From NCBI RefSeq assembly GCF_000517545.1, contig NZ_BAIV01000002.1, forward strand, positions 204,854 through 268,853: a stretch of 64,000 nt of DNA. The letters run 5' to 3'. A program made the translations under genes and the position numbers. Positions 1 to 9,212 of the stretch are shown one piece after another; positions within the stretch are counted from its first letter, which is position 1; the number at the start of each line of letters is the position of its first letter. Below the pieces are notes generated by a model. The model was not told the DNA's origin, did not search any database, and saw only the letters and a list, made by a program, of their open reading frames with translations. The stretch is from Bacteroides reticulotermitis JCM 10512 (GTDB lineage Bacteria; Bacteroidota; Bacteroidia; Bacteroidales; Bacteroidaceae).

Positions 1-650
1 CGATAGTGGATAAACCGATTCTCTTTAGCTATATACCGATAAAGCCCATCTTCCCACGTACCAATCAGCAAATCACCGTTGGTATCTTCTACGAATGCCT
101 GAATATTGACCAGTTCCGGCACATCTCCTTGGCAATTCTGGGGCGTCATCAACCGAACAGAATCTTGTGCCTCATCGTAACAAGCTATTCCACGGACTAT
201 ACCCAGATAGACTTTATTATCCTTCGTCACATGAACCTGATTCAACCGATGCCGCCGGACACCTTCCAGTTTCATTTTCCGAACCAGCCCCGTCTTTTTA
301 TCAAGCACGCAAAGCCCTTCATGAGTTCCGATCCAAAGCCGATGCGAATAGTCCTCTTTGATACAAAGCACATTGTTGTTGACCAGTAATCCCGGAGTAT
401 ATAAATTCGATTTGATGGTACGCACTTCATACCCATCATACCGGAAAAGGCCGTAGAAGGTAGCTATCCAGATTAAGCCATCCCGATCCTGATAGACTTC
501 ATGCACCATATTGTTTGGCAAACCGTTAAACGTAGAGAACTGTTTGAATGACAGTTCATCCAAATGGGGTTGCGCGATACAGTTGGGTATGATTAAGATT
601 AATAGCAGAAAGATTAACCGTACTTTATGGATCATCACTTTGTTTTTCAT
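1..650 (-). CDS. Two-component regulator propeller sensor, N-terminal part (runs off window)
   Basis: The reading frame is open from an ATG at 650 to the window edge (about 216 codons). It begins MKNKVMIHKVRLIFLLLILI, a signal-anchor-like hydrophobic start. Repeats of the Reg_prop type follow: DGLIWIATFYGLFRYDGYE, RLWIGTHEGLCVLDKKTG and GDLLIGTWEDGLYRY. These W-I-G/A-T blocks are the blades of the periplasmic beta-propeller found in hybrid two-component sensors and SusR-like regulators of Bacteroidota. Whether a kinase/AraC half (HTCS) follows cannot be seen because the gene leaves the window. Such sensors usually control adjacent glycan or outer-membrane uptake genes; its target here is unknown. 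Confidence 0.85.
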   Translation of the reverse strand, partial: MKNKVMIHKVRLIFLLLILIIPNCIAQPHLDELSFKQFSTFNGLPNNMVHEVYQDRDGLIWIATFYGLFRYDGYEVRTIKSNLYTPGLLVNNNVLCIKEDYSHRLWIGTHEGLCVLDKKTGLVRKMKLEGVRRHRLNQVHVTKDNKVYLGIVRGIACYDEAQDSVRLMTPQNCQGDVPELVNIQAFVEDTNGDLLIGTWEDGLYRYIAKENRFIHY

Positions 651-765
651 AGTTGAACATATAGCGCAAATATACAAAAACACTTTGAGGAATTATACGG
701 ATTTAAAGTTTCTAATTAAAAACTTACATTTTGAGAGTCGGCCATGTTTAATAAATCATTCGGGG

Positions 766-1104
766 TTAATCCATTACCAAACAAACGAAGAGAACAGCTG
801 TCAGAATTGTTACAAGTGTCAACAGCAAAGCCCCAATCGTTTCCCGACGCACCCCCAAACGTCTGGTTTGAAAATAGCCTCGCAGCAACTGCCAGTTCAG
901 CATGGTATGCAAGACCGATAGGACGGTAAAAGTAAGTCCCGTGAAAATATGAATCACCGTGAACAGATGAATAAAGAAATCGATCTCCAGCGCTTCAAAA
1001 ATCTGAATCACAATGGCCGTGATTACTAAGACAACGAGCGTAGCGGATAGCCCCACAGACACAAACTTGCGGCGACTGAACGGTTTGTTATGCGACATTT
1101 CCAT
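766..1104 (-). CDS. DUF4405-type small membrane protein
   Basis: About 112 residues with three hydrophobic segments: VGLSATLVVLVITAIVIQIF, FFIHLFTVIHIFTGLTFTVL and IGALLLTLVTILTAVLFVCL. The central HIFTGLTFTVLSVLHTMLNW pattern with spaced histidines resembles DUF4405 proteins, whose fold recalls cytochrome b561-like heme-binding helices (family knowledge). I chose MEMSHNKPFSRRK as the start; MSHNK two codons later is equally possible. It lies 15 bp after the DUF4249 stop, so it is probably the last gene of the TonB/DUF4249 operon. Heme binding and an electron-transfer role are inference only. Confidence 0.6.
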   Translation of the reverse strand: MEMSHNKPFSRRKFVSVGLSATLVVLVITAIVIQIFEALEIDFFIHLFTVIHIFTGLTFTVLSVLHTMLNWQLLRGYFQTRRLGVRRETIGALLLTLVTILTAVLFVCLVMD

Positions 1105-1119
1105 AAGCATCAGTCTCTC

Positions 1120-1947
1120 TTATTTCTGAATGGTATACTCCTTAACATCCACTTCGGACAGCCGAAAGTACCCATAAGCGAAATTCTCATTGTTCGTCTG
1201 ATTCACGATGTTGCCCCGAACAGCCGCAGGCGTTGTCGGGAAAGGGCGATCGTCATTGCCGGAAGCTAACAGGATTTTATTCATGTAGTTATAATATCTC
1301 TTTGAGATTCCGTACAGCTTCAGATTGACCACATCACCTACCTCCAAATCTTCATGTGAGTAATACACAGGCGTCAGGCTATCTTGGTTCTTCTCATTGT
1401 TTTCAACGCTATACTGCGGAAATATGACATGTCGCATCGCCACACTATACAGATAATAATTATACGTCGCACCGTTATCCTGATAGTAATAGGTGATTTC
1501 GATTTCATCACCCGCCATACCACCTTTATTATTCTGCTCGATGGTCTCTTCAATCGGGGGTGTACCAATCAGCGTCTCCGTAGCCGTGTAGGTTTCTCCA
1601 TTCAGGGTGACAGCCAACGAGTAGGTCTCTCCAATAACGGGGACGAAATCGGTACAGCTATATTCTCCCTTACCGGAAGTCTCGATGAAGTCAAAAACGG
1701 TATTCTTTGTATTCGTCACCGTAATCGCTGCCCCTGAAACGGTGGGGAACTCCTTACTGTAATAGCCCGTCGTAGTGGTTAGCTTAATCTTCTGTTGATT
1801 ACCGGACGTTCCCTTTGTCCAATCCACAGACGCATCGATAATCAATCGCGGTTCGGCCGTACTCAGATCAACATCGATAACCTCTTCGTGGCATCCGGAC
1901 AGGCACAGCACCATCACTGCCAACAGAATTGTATGTACTATTTTCAT
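1120..1947 (-). CDS. DUF4249 outer-membrane lipoprotein
   Basis: 275 residues beginning MKIVHTILLAVMVLCLSGCH, a clear type II signal peptide with lipobox LSGC. The mature start EEVIDVDLSTAEPRLIIDASV and the following beta-rich Ig-like region match DUF4249 proteins. These are typically encoded directly after a TonB-dependent receptor and are thought to act as its surface-exposed partner, as SusD does for SusC (family context). It lies about 40 bp downstream of the receptor stop and is surely cotranscribed with it. The ligand is not evident from sequence. Confidence 0.8.
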   Translation of the reverse strand: MKIVHTILLAVMVLCLSGCHEEVIDVDLSTAEPRLIIDASVDWTKGTSGNQQKIKLTTTTGYYSKEFPTVSGAAITVTNTKNTVFDFIETSGKGEYSCTDFVPVIGETYSLAVTLNGETYTATETLIGTPPIEETIEQNNKGGMAGDEIEITYYYQDNGATYNYYLYSVAMRHVIFPQYSVENNEKNQDSLTPVYYSHEDLEVGDVVNLKLYGISKRYYNYMNKILLASGNDDRPFPTTPAAVRGNIVNQTNNENFAYGYFRLSEVDVKEYTIQK

Positions 1948-1987
1948 CTTATCTATCTTTTATAAGTTAATAAAAAGGTCTGTTCGC

Positions 1988-4362
1988 TTAGAATTTGAAA
2001 TTGTAGGTTACGCCGGGAATGATGCCGAAGATCGACAGTTTTTTCGCTTCACTAAGTCCGCTTGTCGCGTTCTGACCAAAATTATACGCGGCCGCATTCT
2101 TTCGATTGTAGACGTTGTAGAGGCTAAATACCCACTCACCCTGCCATCCTTTTCTCTTATTCGGATTTGGTGTATACGTTGCCGATAAGTCCAAGTGATG
2201 ATATGCGGCGAGTGAATTCGCATTTCGCGTACCATAGTTTGCGACCGTAATTCCCTGATACTCGTATTTGCCGGTAGGAAATGTAGCGGCTTTGCCCGAT
2301 TGAAAGGTAAAAGTCCCGCCCAAAGACCATTTCGCATGTAGCTGATAAGCAGCGGTAACCGATAAGTTATGCAGTTTATCATAATTAGCGCGATACCATT
2401 TCCCGTTGTTGATACCCGGTTCATTGGCATTGCGTCCGGGAGTCTGTTGCTCGGCTTTAGAAAGGGTATAAGAGAGCCAGCCGGTCAATCTTCCGGTATT
2501 CTTCTTCGCCATCAGCTCCAAGCCAAACGAACGCGCTTTACCATTCAGCAACACTCTCTCGATAGCTTTATGGGCAACGAGTTCGGCTCCATCGATATAA
2601 TCCACTTTGTTTTTTATCGTCTTATAGAACGCTTCCACCTCCAAGGAATAGCTATCACCTGCGAAGTTTTGCATATACCCAATGCTACCTGATCGGTTAT
2701 CTCAGGTTTCAGATACTTATCACTCGGTGCCCAGATATCAAGCGGTGTCGCAGATGCGGTATTGGATATTAAGTGGATGTACTGGCTCATGCGATTGTAA
2801 CTCAACTTCAGTGATTTATCATCACTCAAGGCATAAGCGATCGCCAAGCGTGGTTCGAAATTGCCAAAACTGGCCATCGATTTCCCTTTGCCGTAACTGA
2901 TTGTTCCCGTCGGTACCCCCTCTTCATAAATCCCGAACTCTGGATTGTAGACCACAGCTTGCCCATTTTCATACGTGCTTACCTCCTCTTTGCCTAAACG
3001 CTGAAAGTTACTATACCGAAGTCCATAGCTAACAGCCAACTTATCGGTAAGCTTTTGTTCCGCGCTAATATACAGCGCATTCTCGAATCCGTTTTTCTTC
3101 GCGATCTGGTCGGGCAACACCCCGGACGTTTCATCGAAAGGCCGGATTGTACCCGGATTAAACTGATAATAGATCGAATTCAGACCGTAGTTCAGGACTA
3201 AATTATTTGACAGATAATGCTTGAAATCGTACTTGAAATTATAATTGCGCACATTGGATTTCCAATCGATGCCTGCGAATTTGATTTTCAACCCGTAGTT
3301 ATAATCACTATAAATGGCCGACATATTCGAGAATATCTTATCCGTAAATATATGGTTCCACCGGGTATTGAAAAGGATGTTGCCATAATTGTTCACCAGA
3401 GATTTATTCATGTCGAATACGTCATTACCCAAATATCCGGAGATGAAAAGGTTGTTCTTATCGTTGAATCGATAATTCAGCTTGGCGTTCAAGTCATAGA
3501 AATAGGCTGAGTTCGGTTCGTCAGCCAACTTCAGGAGCAGATGCGCATAGGTTCCTCTTCCCGCCACGACAAAAGAGCTCTTGTCCTTCACGATCGGCCC
3601 TTCAACCAACAGCCGACTGGCGATCAGCCCGATACCACCATTCACGTGATATTCTTTATTATTCCCCTCTTTCTGATAGATGTCCAACACCGAGGAAGCC
3701 CGACCGCCGAAATTGGCCGGAATACCTCCTTTGTATAATTTCAGGTCTTTAATCACATCGGAATTGAAAACGGAGAAGAATCCGAATAGATGCGAAGTGT
3801 TGTAAACCACCGCTTCATCGAGCAGCACGAGATTCCCGTCCACCGAACCTCCGCGTACATTAAACCCTGACGCTCCCTCTTGCGCGTTGGTTACTCCGGG
3901 AAGCTGCAACAACGATTTCAGTACATCGACCTCTCCCATCACTGCCGGCATCTTCTTTATCGTACTGATGGGCAGCTTGTTCACACTCATCTCCGGTTTG
4001 AAAATCCGGGTTTTATTCTCATCAACAGTGATCACGACCTCGCCTAATGTTGCGCTTTTTTCAACCATCGAAAAGTTCTTAGTCATGCTTTCTGTCAGTG
4101 AGATACGCTCCTGAATCGTTTCAAAGCCCACATAGCTGATGAGGACGTCATACTCTCCTTTGGGTAGTGTGATGGAATAAAAGCCGTAGGAGTTCGTAAC
4201 CGTAGAACCGCCTCTTGCCTGGGAAATAAGAATACTCGCACCAATCAGCGTTTCATTATTAGCCTGATCGGCAACAGTGCCACTTAACGTGAATTTTTCT
4301 TGCGAGTAAACAGTCAATGCAGTTGTCAAGAGCCATAGCACACACAAAATCGTTGTCTTCAT
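1988..4362 (-). CDS. TonB-dependent receptor with carboxypeptidase-like N-terminal domain (one frameshift)
   Basis: The protein opens with a signal peptide (MKTTILCVLWLLTTALTVYS). A CarboxypepD_reg-like domain follows (TLSGTVADQANNETLIGASI), then a plug (PAVMGEVDVLKSLLQLPGV, then GFNVRGGSVDGNLVLLDEAV) and a beta-barrel ending VTYNFKF. The frame breaks near 2677: LKPEITDQVALG runs into a wrong frame, and YMQNFAGDSYSLEVEAF continues in the next. Restoring one T (ggt-tat-atg) joins the two parts into about 790 residues, a normal receptor length. The gap sits within otherwise perfect coding sequence, so a base-call error is likelier than decay. The receptor would import a TonB-dependent ligand together with the DUF4249 lipoprotein. 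Confidence 0.85.
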
Positions 4363-4542
4363 CCGGTTTATCTATTAGAGTTCATATTCATATCGTCAAG
4401 TATAATTACGATGCAAATATGAGAGCAATAACAGAACGGTGAAAATTTCTGAGAAGAAGGGGCGGATTTATGCGAAGAACGCAGTTCTATCCAAGCAAGC
4501 GGGGTGTTAATGCGGCCTTTTCAAGCGTCGCATTCCACCAAG

Positions 4543-4848
4543 TCACACTAAAGGAGTGGCAGACGATTCCATCTGCCCGCGACTAACGATTTCCAATGCA
4601 TTGAATTTACATACAGCAAGACAATCTCCACAGGCGGTACATTTGTTCGGATTCAATACAATGCGCCGTCCGGCTTCGGTGTTCACAACCTCCAGGGCCT
4701 TCCGACGGCACTTTTTCACACAGCGTTGACACCGGGTACAATTCTCGTCCACAACGTTGACAACTTTGCTTCTGGCACGTTTATGTCTAAAGTATCCGAG
4801 CGTAAAAAAGAGTAAAAGCACACTTGCAATGATAATATAGGTAGTCAT
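4543..4848 (-). CDS. Membrane-anchored 2x[4Fe-4S] ferredoxin-like protein
   Basis: 101 residues. One N-terminal transmembrane helix (TTYIIIASVLLLFFTLGYF) is followed by basic residues, then two complete 4Fe-4S motifs, CTRCQRCVKKC and CTACGDCLAVC, the classic CxxCxxCxxxC pair. It is an electron carrier held at the inner membrane; the redox partner is not visible here. It stands alone between the TonB receptor (about 180 bp away) and the AraC gene and has the same direction. The DUF4405 membrane protein nearby could be a redox partner, but that is speculation. Confidence 0.8.
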   Translation of the reverse strand: MTTYIIIASVLLLFFTLGYFRHKRARSKVVNVVDENCTRCQRCVKKCRRKALEVVNTEAGRRIVLNPNKCTACGDCLAVCKFNALEIVSRGQMESSATPLV

Positions 4849-4964
4849 TTTCTAACAGGCAATTATAATCAAATTTCATACAACGCAACAAGTTCTTTGT
4901 TACGCCTGCAAAATTACAGGAGTACAGCCGGGTAGGAAATAGCGAAAAGACGGAAGGAGTTGGA

Positions 4965-5843
4965 CTATTCGTGGATTTTCCGTCGAAATGTAGCAGGCGA
5001 TAGCCCCACTGTTTTTGAAAATAAGCGGGAGAAATAGGTATGATCTTCGTAACCCAAGGCAAAAGCGATCTCTTTCACATTCAAATCGGTATGGTAGAGC
5101 AGGCGTTTTGCTTCTAATACCACCTGCTGATGAATCCAGTAGCTTACCGGAAATCCGGTGATATTCTTGACCGATTCATTCAGGTGCGAAAGTGAATAAT
5201 TGAGCCTTTGGGCATAGTCGGAAGGGCTTTTAAGCGTTTTGAAGTTGGCCGACAACAACTCCCTGAATTGAAAAGCGATCCATGCAGCTCGGGATTTGTT
5301 CTGCTGCAAACTGTCTGGCTGCTCTGCATATTGCTCTGCCATAATACCGATAAACACGTTTGCCAAGTTTAAAACATGGTCATTGCTGAATGCAGTCTGT
5401 TTGGCTTGCAGAATCGCACGCAGCAGATGGGCGGTCTGTCCCAGTCTCTCAGCAACGGGTGCGTCTAACGAGATCGGTCTTTGTGTGAAAAGTTGCCCTT
5501 CAAACGTGTTTTTATATTTTTTATCAACCAGCGTTGCATCAATAGCCAGCAACCATCCGCCTGCACCTTGGACGGAAGGGGCAAAGTGTACCTGCCCGGG
5601 ACGAATAAAGATTATGGAATCCTCCTGCAACTGTATTTCTTCAAAATCAAGCATAAACACAGCCGATGCCTTTTTTAAAAACAGAAACAGATAATAATCA
5701 TCCCGATGAATCGTATTTTTATTCGATTGCAGCATCATTTTCTCATAGTCATCCGTCATCTCCGCATAACCGAATTCGATGCCGAGGGGAGATAGGGAAT
5801 CCATATGATGAACTGGGATAACGGGTTGTTTGGGGTCTTTCAT
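4965..5843 (-). CDS. AraC-family transcriptional regulator
   Basis: 292 residues. The N-terminal half is cupin-like (EEIQLQEDSIIFIRPGQVHF), typical of AraC ligand-binding domains. The C-terminal part carries the two helix-turn-helix units of the AraC DNA-binding domain, with the second including KEIAFALGYEDHTYFSRLFSK followed by VGLSPATFRR, a textbook signature. It begins 17 bp after the stop of the upstream LytTR regulator, so the three regulatory genes (kinase, LytTR regulator, AraC) probably form one operon. The inducer and targets are unknown; the neighbouring ferredoxin and receptor genes are candidates. Confidence 0.9.
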   Translation of the reverse strand: MKDPKQPVIPVHHMDSLSPLGIEFGYAEMTDDYEKMMLQSNKNTIHRDDYYLFLFLKKASAVFMLDFEEIQLQEDSIIFIRPGQVHFAPSVQGAGGWLLAIDATLVDKKYKNTFEGQLFTQRPISLDAPVAERLGQTAHLLRAILQAKQTAFSNDHVLNLANVFIGIMAEQYAEQPDSLQQNKSRAAWIAFQFRELLSANFKTLKSPSDYAQRLNYSLSHLNESVKNITGFPVSYWIHQQVVLEAKRLLYHTDLNVKEIAFALGYEDHTYFSRLFSKTVGLSPATFRRKIHE

Positions 5844-5860
5844 GATTGCGTCAAGGTGTT

Positions 5861-6553
5861 TTAAGAAGAATAACGATTCAGAAAATCATCGGCATAAGTT
5901 CTGCCAATGGGGAACTCTTTGTCGCCAAGAACCAGCGTGGTTCCTCTCACAGACTCTATTTTACTGAACGGAACAATGAAGCTGCGATGTACCCGAATGA
6001 AATCCTTCGAGTTTAATTTCTCCATCATATCCTTCATAGACATCCGGGCGACAATCGTTTTCCGGTCTTTAATGTGAATTTTAAGATAGTCGGCCAGCCC
6101 TTCAATGTATAGAATATCGGCCAAAGGAATCTTCACCAAGCTAAAATCGGCACGCACGAATATGTTCTCATCCGTATTTTCACCTCGCTTATTGATGTAA
6201 TCAAAATAGTCCTGCGCTTTGGATATCGCTTGCGTGAACCGTTTCAGGTTGATCGGTTTAAGTAGATAATCAATAGCATTCAACTCATAGCTAACCACCG
6301 CATATTCGCTGTAAGCCGTAGTGAAAATCACCATTGTTTTTTGTGGCAAGGCTTTCACTAGGTTAATCCCACTCATAGCCGGCATCTGGATATCACAGAA
6401 GATTAGATCGACCGGATATTTATGTAAATACCGGAGTGCTTCGCTAGGTTGCGTAAATGTCTTTTGCAGATTAACACCGTTGCTTCTCTCGCACAGAGAC
6501 TTAATCACGACAAGCGCTAACGGTTCATCATCGATGGCTATTGCATGTATCAT
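5861..6553 (-). CDS. LytTR-family response regulator
   Basis: 230 residues. The receiver domain shows the acidic pocket (AIDDEP), the phospho-acceptor Asp in IFCDIQMP, the conserved Thr/Ser region (MVIFTTAYSEYAV) and Lys in LLKPI. The C-terminal LytTR DNA-binding domain contains FVRADFSLVKIPLADILYIE and IRVHRSFIVPF. It overlaps the stop of the cognate kinase gene by 4 bp (ATGA type), showing translational coupling. LytTR regulators usually bind pairs of short repeats upstream of their targets. Confidence 0.93.
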   Translation of the reverse strand: MIHAIAIDDEPLALVVIKSLCERSNGVNLQKTFTQPSEALRYLHKYPVDLIFCDIQMPAMSGINLVKALPQKTMVIFTTAYSEYAVVSYELNAIDYLLKPINLKRFTQAISKAQDYFDYINKRGENTDENIFVRADFSLVKIPLADILYIEGLADYLKIHIKDRKTIVARMSMKDMMEKLNSKDFIRVHRSFIVPFSKIESVRGTTLVLGDKEFPIGRTYADDFLNRYSS

Positions 6554-7581
6554 AGTAGATTGATGTATAAAGAGACCAGAAACTGCTTTTCGGTGTCATT
6601 GATAACCAACAAATGCTTGGAAGGATAAATTAAATTCAACCGATGCTTCGTGTTCTCAATGCCTAACCCGCTTTTCTCATACATATTCTGCTGAATATTC
6701 ACTTTATTGTTCGTCACACTCAACCGGAGTTCGTGCTTATTCATCATTATTTCTATTTGAATGTGACTTTTCTGCTCTGAGTTTACCCCATGCTTAAACG
6801 CGTTTTCAACAAAGGGGATCAGCAACATAGGCGCAATTTGTAAGTCGGGCACCGGCTCGACACAGCTATATTCCAGCGTCACGCTCCTGTCCAAACGCAT
6901 TCGCTGCAACTCTATATAATTATTGATGTAATTTAGTTCGTCTTCAAGCAACACAAAGTCCTGTTGCGTATCTCGCATCGTGTAGCGCATCATCTCCGAA
7001 AGCTTATCGATCATATCAGCTGCCTTGGGGGAGCTGTCGATCACGGTAGCGTAAATATTATTTAGTGTATTAAATAGGAAATGAGGATTAATCTGCGATT
7101 TGAGAGACGCTATTTGAGCGGAAAGCCTTTCGTGTTCCGCTTGCTTGAGCCGATTATAAAACGTCCATAAGATAGACGAACCAATCGCCAAAAGCCACAA
7201 CGCGACTGCATTGACCATAATGACCGGAATGATTTTTTCCACAATCGGATCGATCTCCATCAAGCCTTGGGGACTGAAATCCGAAAAGAAGAAGATAGCA
7301 CCTAAGAGAGCCAATACAGCGGCTATCATCAACAGCAGGCATAGGATATAGAGTCCGTTTCTTCTTGAAACCAGCAACTTGGGAATGAGAACGAAATAGT
7401 TGAAGTAGAAGGTTATCAACAGCACACCGCTGATCGTAAAGCAGAGCAGCAGATACTTAACATCAAAAGCAGGATCTAATGAATTAAAAACCTGATCCGT
7501 TGAAATATAGGGAATAACCAGCAACAATAACCAGACTAAGGTATGTATGGCAATTGTGAGTCGTTTAGCTCTCATAATCAT
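6550..7581 (-). CDS. LytS/YehU-type sensor histidine kinase
   Basis: The kinase has four hydrophobic N-terminal segments (for example IAIHTLVWLLLLVIPYIS and YLLLCFTISGVLLITFYFNY) and then the His_kinase domain with phospho-acceptor motif INPHFLFNTLNNIY. An HATPase region follows (LLIPFVENAFKHGV, then KSGLGIENTKHRLNL). The frame is open further upstream to 7686. I prefer the ATG at 7581 or 7575 (MIMRAKRLTIAI), because residues before it are not family-like. It pairs with the LytTR regulator through a 4-bp overlap. Confidence 0.88.
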   Translation of the reverse strand: MIMRAKRLTIAIHTLVWLLLLVIPYISTDQVFNSLDPAFDVKYLLLCFTISGVLLITFYFNYFVLIPKLLVSRRNGLYILCLLLMIAAVLALLGAIFFFSDFSPQGLMEIDPIVEKIIPVIMVNAVALWLLAIGSSILWTFYNRLKQAEHERLSAQIASLKSQINPHFLFNTLNNIYATVIDSSPKAADMIDKLSEMMRYTMRDTQQDFVLLEDELNYINNYIELQRMRLDRSVTLEYSCVEPVPDLQIAPMLLIPFVENAFKHGVNSEQKSHIQIEIMMNKHELRLSVTNNKVNIQQNMYEKSGLGIENTKHRLNLIYPSKHLLVINDTEKQFLVSLYINLL

Positions 7582-7966
7582 ATCTGAAATAATGTGCAAA
7601 TTAAAGATTTGTTTCCTTCTCTCCAAAAAAATGAGAAGAAGATACCGAATTTGTAGATGGACGTACAAACACCTCCGTGCAAACAAGTATTGTTCTGCCC
7701 GGAAACAAGGCTAGTTTTACCCCCAAACAATACTTCTTTTGCTCATCGAGAAGCTTTGCCAAACGACGGAAAGTAGTTTTCACGATCATCGGCATACGCA
7801 TTCCGCAACGACTATCGGTGGCAAGCATCTTTGTTTCTCTTTCCGGATTATTTCTTGAACTCATAACGACATTGGCTTTTATTGTTTTTTTAAACAGGGT
7901 CAGTAGCGATCTGGCGGGCTCCGTTTAGTTCCTATGGCAAAGGAATGCAATTCTTCCGAGAACATA
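7582..7966. other. Gene-poor region upstream of the kinase, with an inverted repeat
   Basis: About 385 bp with no recognisable gene. An 87-codon minus-strand frame (7601-7864) and an overlapping 83-codon plus-strand frame are open, but neither has family features. An inverted repeat with 10-bp arms (aagtattgtt at 7685-7694, aacaatactt at 7726-7735, 31-bp spacer) lies about 105 bp upstream of the kinase start. It is placed where an operator for the LytTR system could be; that role is inference. Confidence 0.4.
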
Positions 7967-7967
7967 A

Positions 7968-8266
7968 AAACGTCTTTTTGGCTGAAAAAGGGGCATTTTA
8001 ACGTATTTCACAGAAACTCGTGCCAGCAGTCTAAATATCCGCCTACAGTACCTTCTCGGGCACTTCCCATAAACGGGTGAGCAAGCCGTCTGCTCCGCCT
8101 ACTCGTCCACAGAGGTGACGAGCCAAGTAGGAAGGCAAGCTCCGAACCGCACCGTGAATAGCTTCCTGCGGCGATTTCGAAACTTTCGAAGGTGATTACA
8201 GGCCGTTTCAGATGCAGCTTCCGAAATACGTTGAAAACCCTCTTTTGGGGCAAAATAACGTCTTTC
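7968..8266. mobile_element. MITE-like non-coding element with imperfect terminal inverted repeats
   Basis: The left end (from about 7968, including aacgtctttttggctg and later ttttaacgtatttc) matches the reverse complement of the right end (to about 8266, gacgttattttgcccc and later ttttcaacgtatttc). The match spans roughly 40-45 bp at about 70% identity by eye. The roughly 210-bp interior has no coding frame but contains self-complementary stretches, such as ctcgtc/gacgag around 8101-8122. Paired ends with a non-coding structured core suggest a MITE or related palindromic element. No target duplication could be assigned. Confidence 0.4.
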
Positions 8267-8348
8267 GCGAGCCGGTTATTTAACCTTTTTTATCCGAACA
8301 CCTCCTTTTTACTCTATAATATCTATTCTTATATTGTATATAGAGTGA

Positions 8349-8443
8349 GGGGGGGGATTTTTTAGTAGTGGCCTACTACTAAAAAAACGCGCCCCCTTCT
8401 TAATAATTAAGATTGTATCGCGCGCGATCAGGCGCACGTGCGC
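8349..8443. repeat. Cluster of perfect palindromes flanked by G and C runs
   Basis: A perfect hairpin (ttttttagtagt, 5-nt loop ggcct, actactaaaaaa; 8358-8386) is bracketed by eight G (8349-8356) and five C (8392-8396), which could extend the stem. Just downstream lie two GC-only palindromes, tcgcgcgcga (8418-8427) and gcgcacgtgcgc (8432-8443). They end at the edge of the decayed aldo/keto reductase, suggesting a recombination junction. No gene overlaps this stretch. Confidence 0.55.
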
Positions 8444-8448
8444 GCGTA

Positions 8449-9035
8449 AGAAATGGAAACAAAGTCTCTTTGTTGGGATATGCTTGTATACATTAGCCTA
8501 CCAGTTATTCCAAAGATGAAGAGGCGGAGGTTATCGATTGGGGTGCAGTCAATGAACCGGTGGACTATGTCGATTACTATCTGCTTTACTCCATAAGAGC
8601 CAGCGGCTTGAAACATTTTAACGAACACGACATTAGCAATGGTACGCTTGACTTCCTGATTAAGAACTTAGAAGCGGGGCAAATTCGTCACCTAGGGTGG
8701 TCTTTTCACGGGGATATTGAAGTATTCGATAAGGTATTGGCAATGCCCAAGGAGGTACAGTGGGATTTCGTTCAAATCCAATTGAATTATATAGACTGGC
8801 ACCATGCAAAAGGAGACAACATTATTGCATAATAACTTTACAATGCGCTAGATAAATATCAAATTCCAGCTATCGCTATGGAGCTGTAACTTGGGGGACG
8901 CTTGGCAAATGTTCCGCAACGTATCCTGAAGCAGTTAAAAAAATGTCGCTTCACTGACAGCATTGCTTCATGGGCTTAATATCCCGGTAATGTTCGTTCA
9001 TTATAATGCATGCAGAATAAGGATTTGATTCGTTC
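8449..9035 (+). pseudogene. Decayed aldo/keto reductase (4Fe-4S-type AKR family)
   Basis: Reading across frames gives RNGNKVSLLGYACIH, then EAEVIDWGAVNEPVDYVDYYLL, then a 90-codon open piece (GTLDFLIKNLEAGQIRHLGW, WDFVQIQLNYIDWHHAKG). Two adjacent stops follow, then YNALDKYQIPAIAMEL*LGGRLANVP and a frameshifted ASWA-like tail. These are successive blocks of AKR-family oxidoreductases. The segment normally between the early VDYA helix and the later DYVDYYLL strand is missing; the two join at VDY, as if deleted between short repeats. Several stops and frame changes mean real decay, unlike the single-base breaks elsewhere. Confidence 0.8.
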
Positions 9036-9141
9036 GGTATCATAGGAGCTACAACATACGAGGCCCGCTGATGAAATTAGGAACGGAGAACGACTACCCG
9101 GATAGGGTGCGGCGTGCAAAAAGGAACGAAATGTACGGGCA

Positions 9142-9206
9142 TAAAAAAAGGCTATCTATCCCAGACAGCCAATCTTTGTTAACCTTAAATCTAATACTAT
9201 GAAAAA
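9142..9206 (-). ncRNA. Candidate small RNA (promoter-to-terminator unit)
   Basis: On the minus strand a near-consensus promoter (9213-9244) would start transcription near 9206. About 60 nt further is an intrinsic terminator: ggctgtct/agatagcc-type stem at 9149-9169 followed by seven T on the minus strand. The transcript has no plausible ORF of its own. The opposite strand carries a 13-codon frame (9199-9240, MKNTLQMYDLSGY). The unit stands free between a pseudogene and the GH31 operon. It could instead be a leader relic of a lost gene. Confidence 0.45.
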
Positions 9207-9212
9207 CACATT

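Noticed and set aside
7601..7864. 87-codon minus-strand frame upstream of the kinase
   Set aside because: No family features, overlapped by an open plus-strand frame, and no promoter; treated as chance.
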